Origin: Atrina japonica | Lineage: Eukaryota > Mollusca > Bivalvia > Pterioida > Pinnidae | DNA length: 64,000 bases | Assembly: GCA_030159075.1 (NCBI GenBank) | Contig: BROG01000003.1 | Span: forward strand, 1,101,001-1,165,000 | Direction of reading: 5' to 3' | In this document: piece by piece, positions 63,840 through 64,000 of the stretch | Layout: the number at the start of each line of letters is the position of its first letter | Position numbering within the stretch: position 1 is the first letter of the stretch | Program-made: the position numbers and the translations under genes | The notes under the pieces: model-generated | Database searches by the model: none | What the model saw: the letters and a program-made list of their open reading frames with translations, nothing else | What the model was told of the DNA's origin: nothing

Positions 63840-64000
63840 CAGAGTGATATTTCTATAAATCATGAGTAGAAGAGTATGGCACTTCTATACGTGTATCACT
63901 GTCAGGGAGATACGACGGATAAAGTTCAGTTGAATAGAGCAAACTTGGATATAAATTGACTGATTTGCCCGCGAATGAACTCATGACTTGAGGTTTTCTG
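63840..64000 (+). other. Start of the tld 3' UTR
   Basis: 161 bases after the stop without AATAAA or a close variant, so the transcript end lies beyond the window. Confidence 0.6.

Overview
The window is animal nuclear DNA. It is AT-rich, has long spliced introns, and is dense in short interspersed repeats, microsatellites and minisatellites. The tRNA-headed SINEs, the frequent (CT)n, (TA)n and ACATGTACAT-type simple sequence, and the repeat load suggest a lophotrochozoan, most likely a mollusc. That is an inference from style; no species-diagnostic marker was found.

The only protein-coding gene I can support is a tolloid/BMP1-family astacin metalloprotease on the + strand. Seventeen exons from 16178 to 63839 join in one open frame with consistent splice phases, and all 16 introns are GT-AG. 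They encode 1020 residues, from a split Ala codon to a TAA stop: a very basic prodomain ending in a furin-type RNKR site, an astacin catalytic domain (HExxHxxGxxH zinc site, SIMHY Met-turn), then CUB1-CUB2-EGF1-CUB3-EGF2-CUB4-CUB5 and a short tail. This is the full BMP1/mTLD/tolloid architecture. The signal-peptide exon is missing from the model: it was not recognised in the first 16 kb and may lie upstream of the window. I number the exons 2-18 on the assumption of one missing first exon. The family is secreted, cleaves chordin/Sog-type BMP antagonists, and processes matrix precursors.

Layout: 1-814 shows nothing recognisable. 815-3160 is an almost pure C tract, probably an assembly or sequencing artefact. 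3180-16177 is non-coding, with a foldback-like element (6.3-7.0 kb), a local duplication (7.4-7.6 kb) and SINEs. 16178-32139 holds exons 2-6 (prodomain and protease). 32140-44496 is a 12.4 kb intron with repeats. 44497-63839 holds exons 7-18 (CUB and EGF domains). The last 161 bases are 3' UTR with no poly(A) signal in view.

Most of the remaining structure is repeats: at least four tRNA-type SINE families; a roughly 90-bp TTAA-bounded inverted-terminal family with nine copies; a second TTAA-bounded family forming a hairpin pair; a TA-bounded CAGTGAAACCT family with about ten copies; a family carrying a GCGAAAATTTCC motif; a 355-bp inverted-terminal element; and minisatellites with 23-, 28-, 35- and 66-bp periods. 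No prokaryotic-type system, CRISPR array, virus or second gene was found.
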